NCBI GenBank assembly: GCA_963724385.1
Contig: CAVRUJ010000002.1
Coordinates: 1,550,001 to 1,614,000 of the forward strand
From: DASXQK01 sp963724385
Lineage (GTDB): Bacteria > Pseudomonadota > Alphaproteobacteria > Dongiales > Dongiaceae
DNA length: 64,000 bases
Reading direction: 5' to 3'
Within the stretch, counting starts at the first letter, position 1. The number at the start of each line of letters is the position of its first letter. Shown one piece after another: positions 63,851 through 64,000 of this stretch. A program made the translations under genes and the position numbers. The notes under the pieces were generated by a model, which was not told the DNA's origin, searched no databases, and was given only the letters and a program-made list of their open reading frames with translations.

Positions 63851-64000
63851 ATGACCAAAATTCGCGTCGAGAAAAGCAGCGGCAACGTTTTTGCCGATAT
63901 CGGTTTCACGCCAACCGAGGTGGCGGAGCTTACTGCCAAAAGCAATTTGATTGTCGCCATCAAGGACACGATCACGCGGCGCAAACTGACGCAGCAGCAC
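63851..64000 (+). CDS. small HTH regulator, partial at window edge
   Basis: Fifty residues are visible: MTKIRVEKSSGNVFADIGF then TPTEVAELTAKSNLIVAIKD and a basic end. This is the start of a XRE/HTH_37-type protein, common as antitoxins (HigA-like) and as stand-alone regulators. GAGGG lies nine bases before the ATG at 63851. The preceding 128 bases show no recognisable toxin gene; a toxin partner, if any, would lie past the right edge. Confidence 0.6.
   Translation, partial: MTKIRVEKSSGNVFADIGFTPTEVAELTAKSNLIVAIKDTITRRKLTQQH

Overview
The window is high-GC bacterial chromosome. Gene content and order point to an alphaproteobacterium, most likely Rhodospirillales-like. The evidence is a tsaE–amgK–murU–addB–addA–trxA run, a folC/accD/trpA/trpB/trpF group, an aroA–cmk–rpsA–ihfB–lapA–pyrF group and a TIGR02300 gene beside tRNA-Ala. 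This is an inference from synteny and protein families; no database search was possible.

Layout. 1–2.2 kb: metK and trmB. 2.2–7.7 kb: an uncharacterised Rossmann-type protein, a polytopic GT-C-like membrane protein, an exported DUF4139 protein and a TrxR-like ferredoxin-NADP reductase. 7.8–16.9 kb: a tightly packed plus-strand operon covering tRNA modification (tsaE), cell-wall sugar recycling (amgK, murU), double-strand-break repair (addB, addA) and thioredoxin. 17–18.7 kb: a lone GT-C-like membrane protein between trxA and folC. 18.8–33.2 kb: minus-strand housekeeping genes (folC, accD, trpA, trpB, then trpF, pyrF, lapA, ihfB, rpsA, cmk, aroA). A four-gene block (quinone reductase, DUF1127, nitroreductase-like, GNAT) sits between trpB and trpF. 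folC carries an apparent one-base frameshift.

33.2–39.4 kb: a TIGR02300 gene and tRNA-Ala(GGC), followed by an accessory islet. The islet holds a frameshifted IS481-type transposase that has lost its right end, a palindromic intergenic repeat, a WbsX/GH99-like gene, a scrap of possible transposase and a two-domain GT2 glycosyltransferase. It is bounded by two diverged ~172-bp direct repeats, each carrying the promoter region and first ~32 codons of an M20 amidohydrolase. Only the distal copy continues into an intact gene.

39.3–48.7 kb: catabolic and accessory genes. These are the intact M20 amidohydrolase with a family III CoA-transferase, a fused alpha/beta 2-oxoacid dehydrogenase E1 paired with a GSA-like class III aminotransferase, a VOC protein, a glutathione transferase and two small membrane proteins, plus remnants of a methyltransferase and a second VOC protein. 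48.7–56.5 kb: a complete fatty-acid or aromatic-acid beta-oxidation set on the minus strand (NDP-forming acyl-CoA synthetase, two acyl-CoA dehydrogenases, FadJ-type multifunctional enzyme, thiolase). 56.8–63.7 kb: a Dpp/Opp-type ABC importer followed by an amidase, suggesting uptake and cleavage of an amide or peptide. The right edge cuts into a small HTH regulator.

No CRISPR array, prophage or complete defence system was seen. The most unusual structure is the repeat-bounded islet next to tRNA-Ala. The most interesting uncharacterised enzyme pairing is the fused E1 with the GSA-like aminotransferase.
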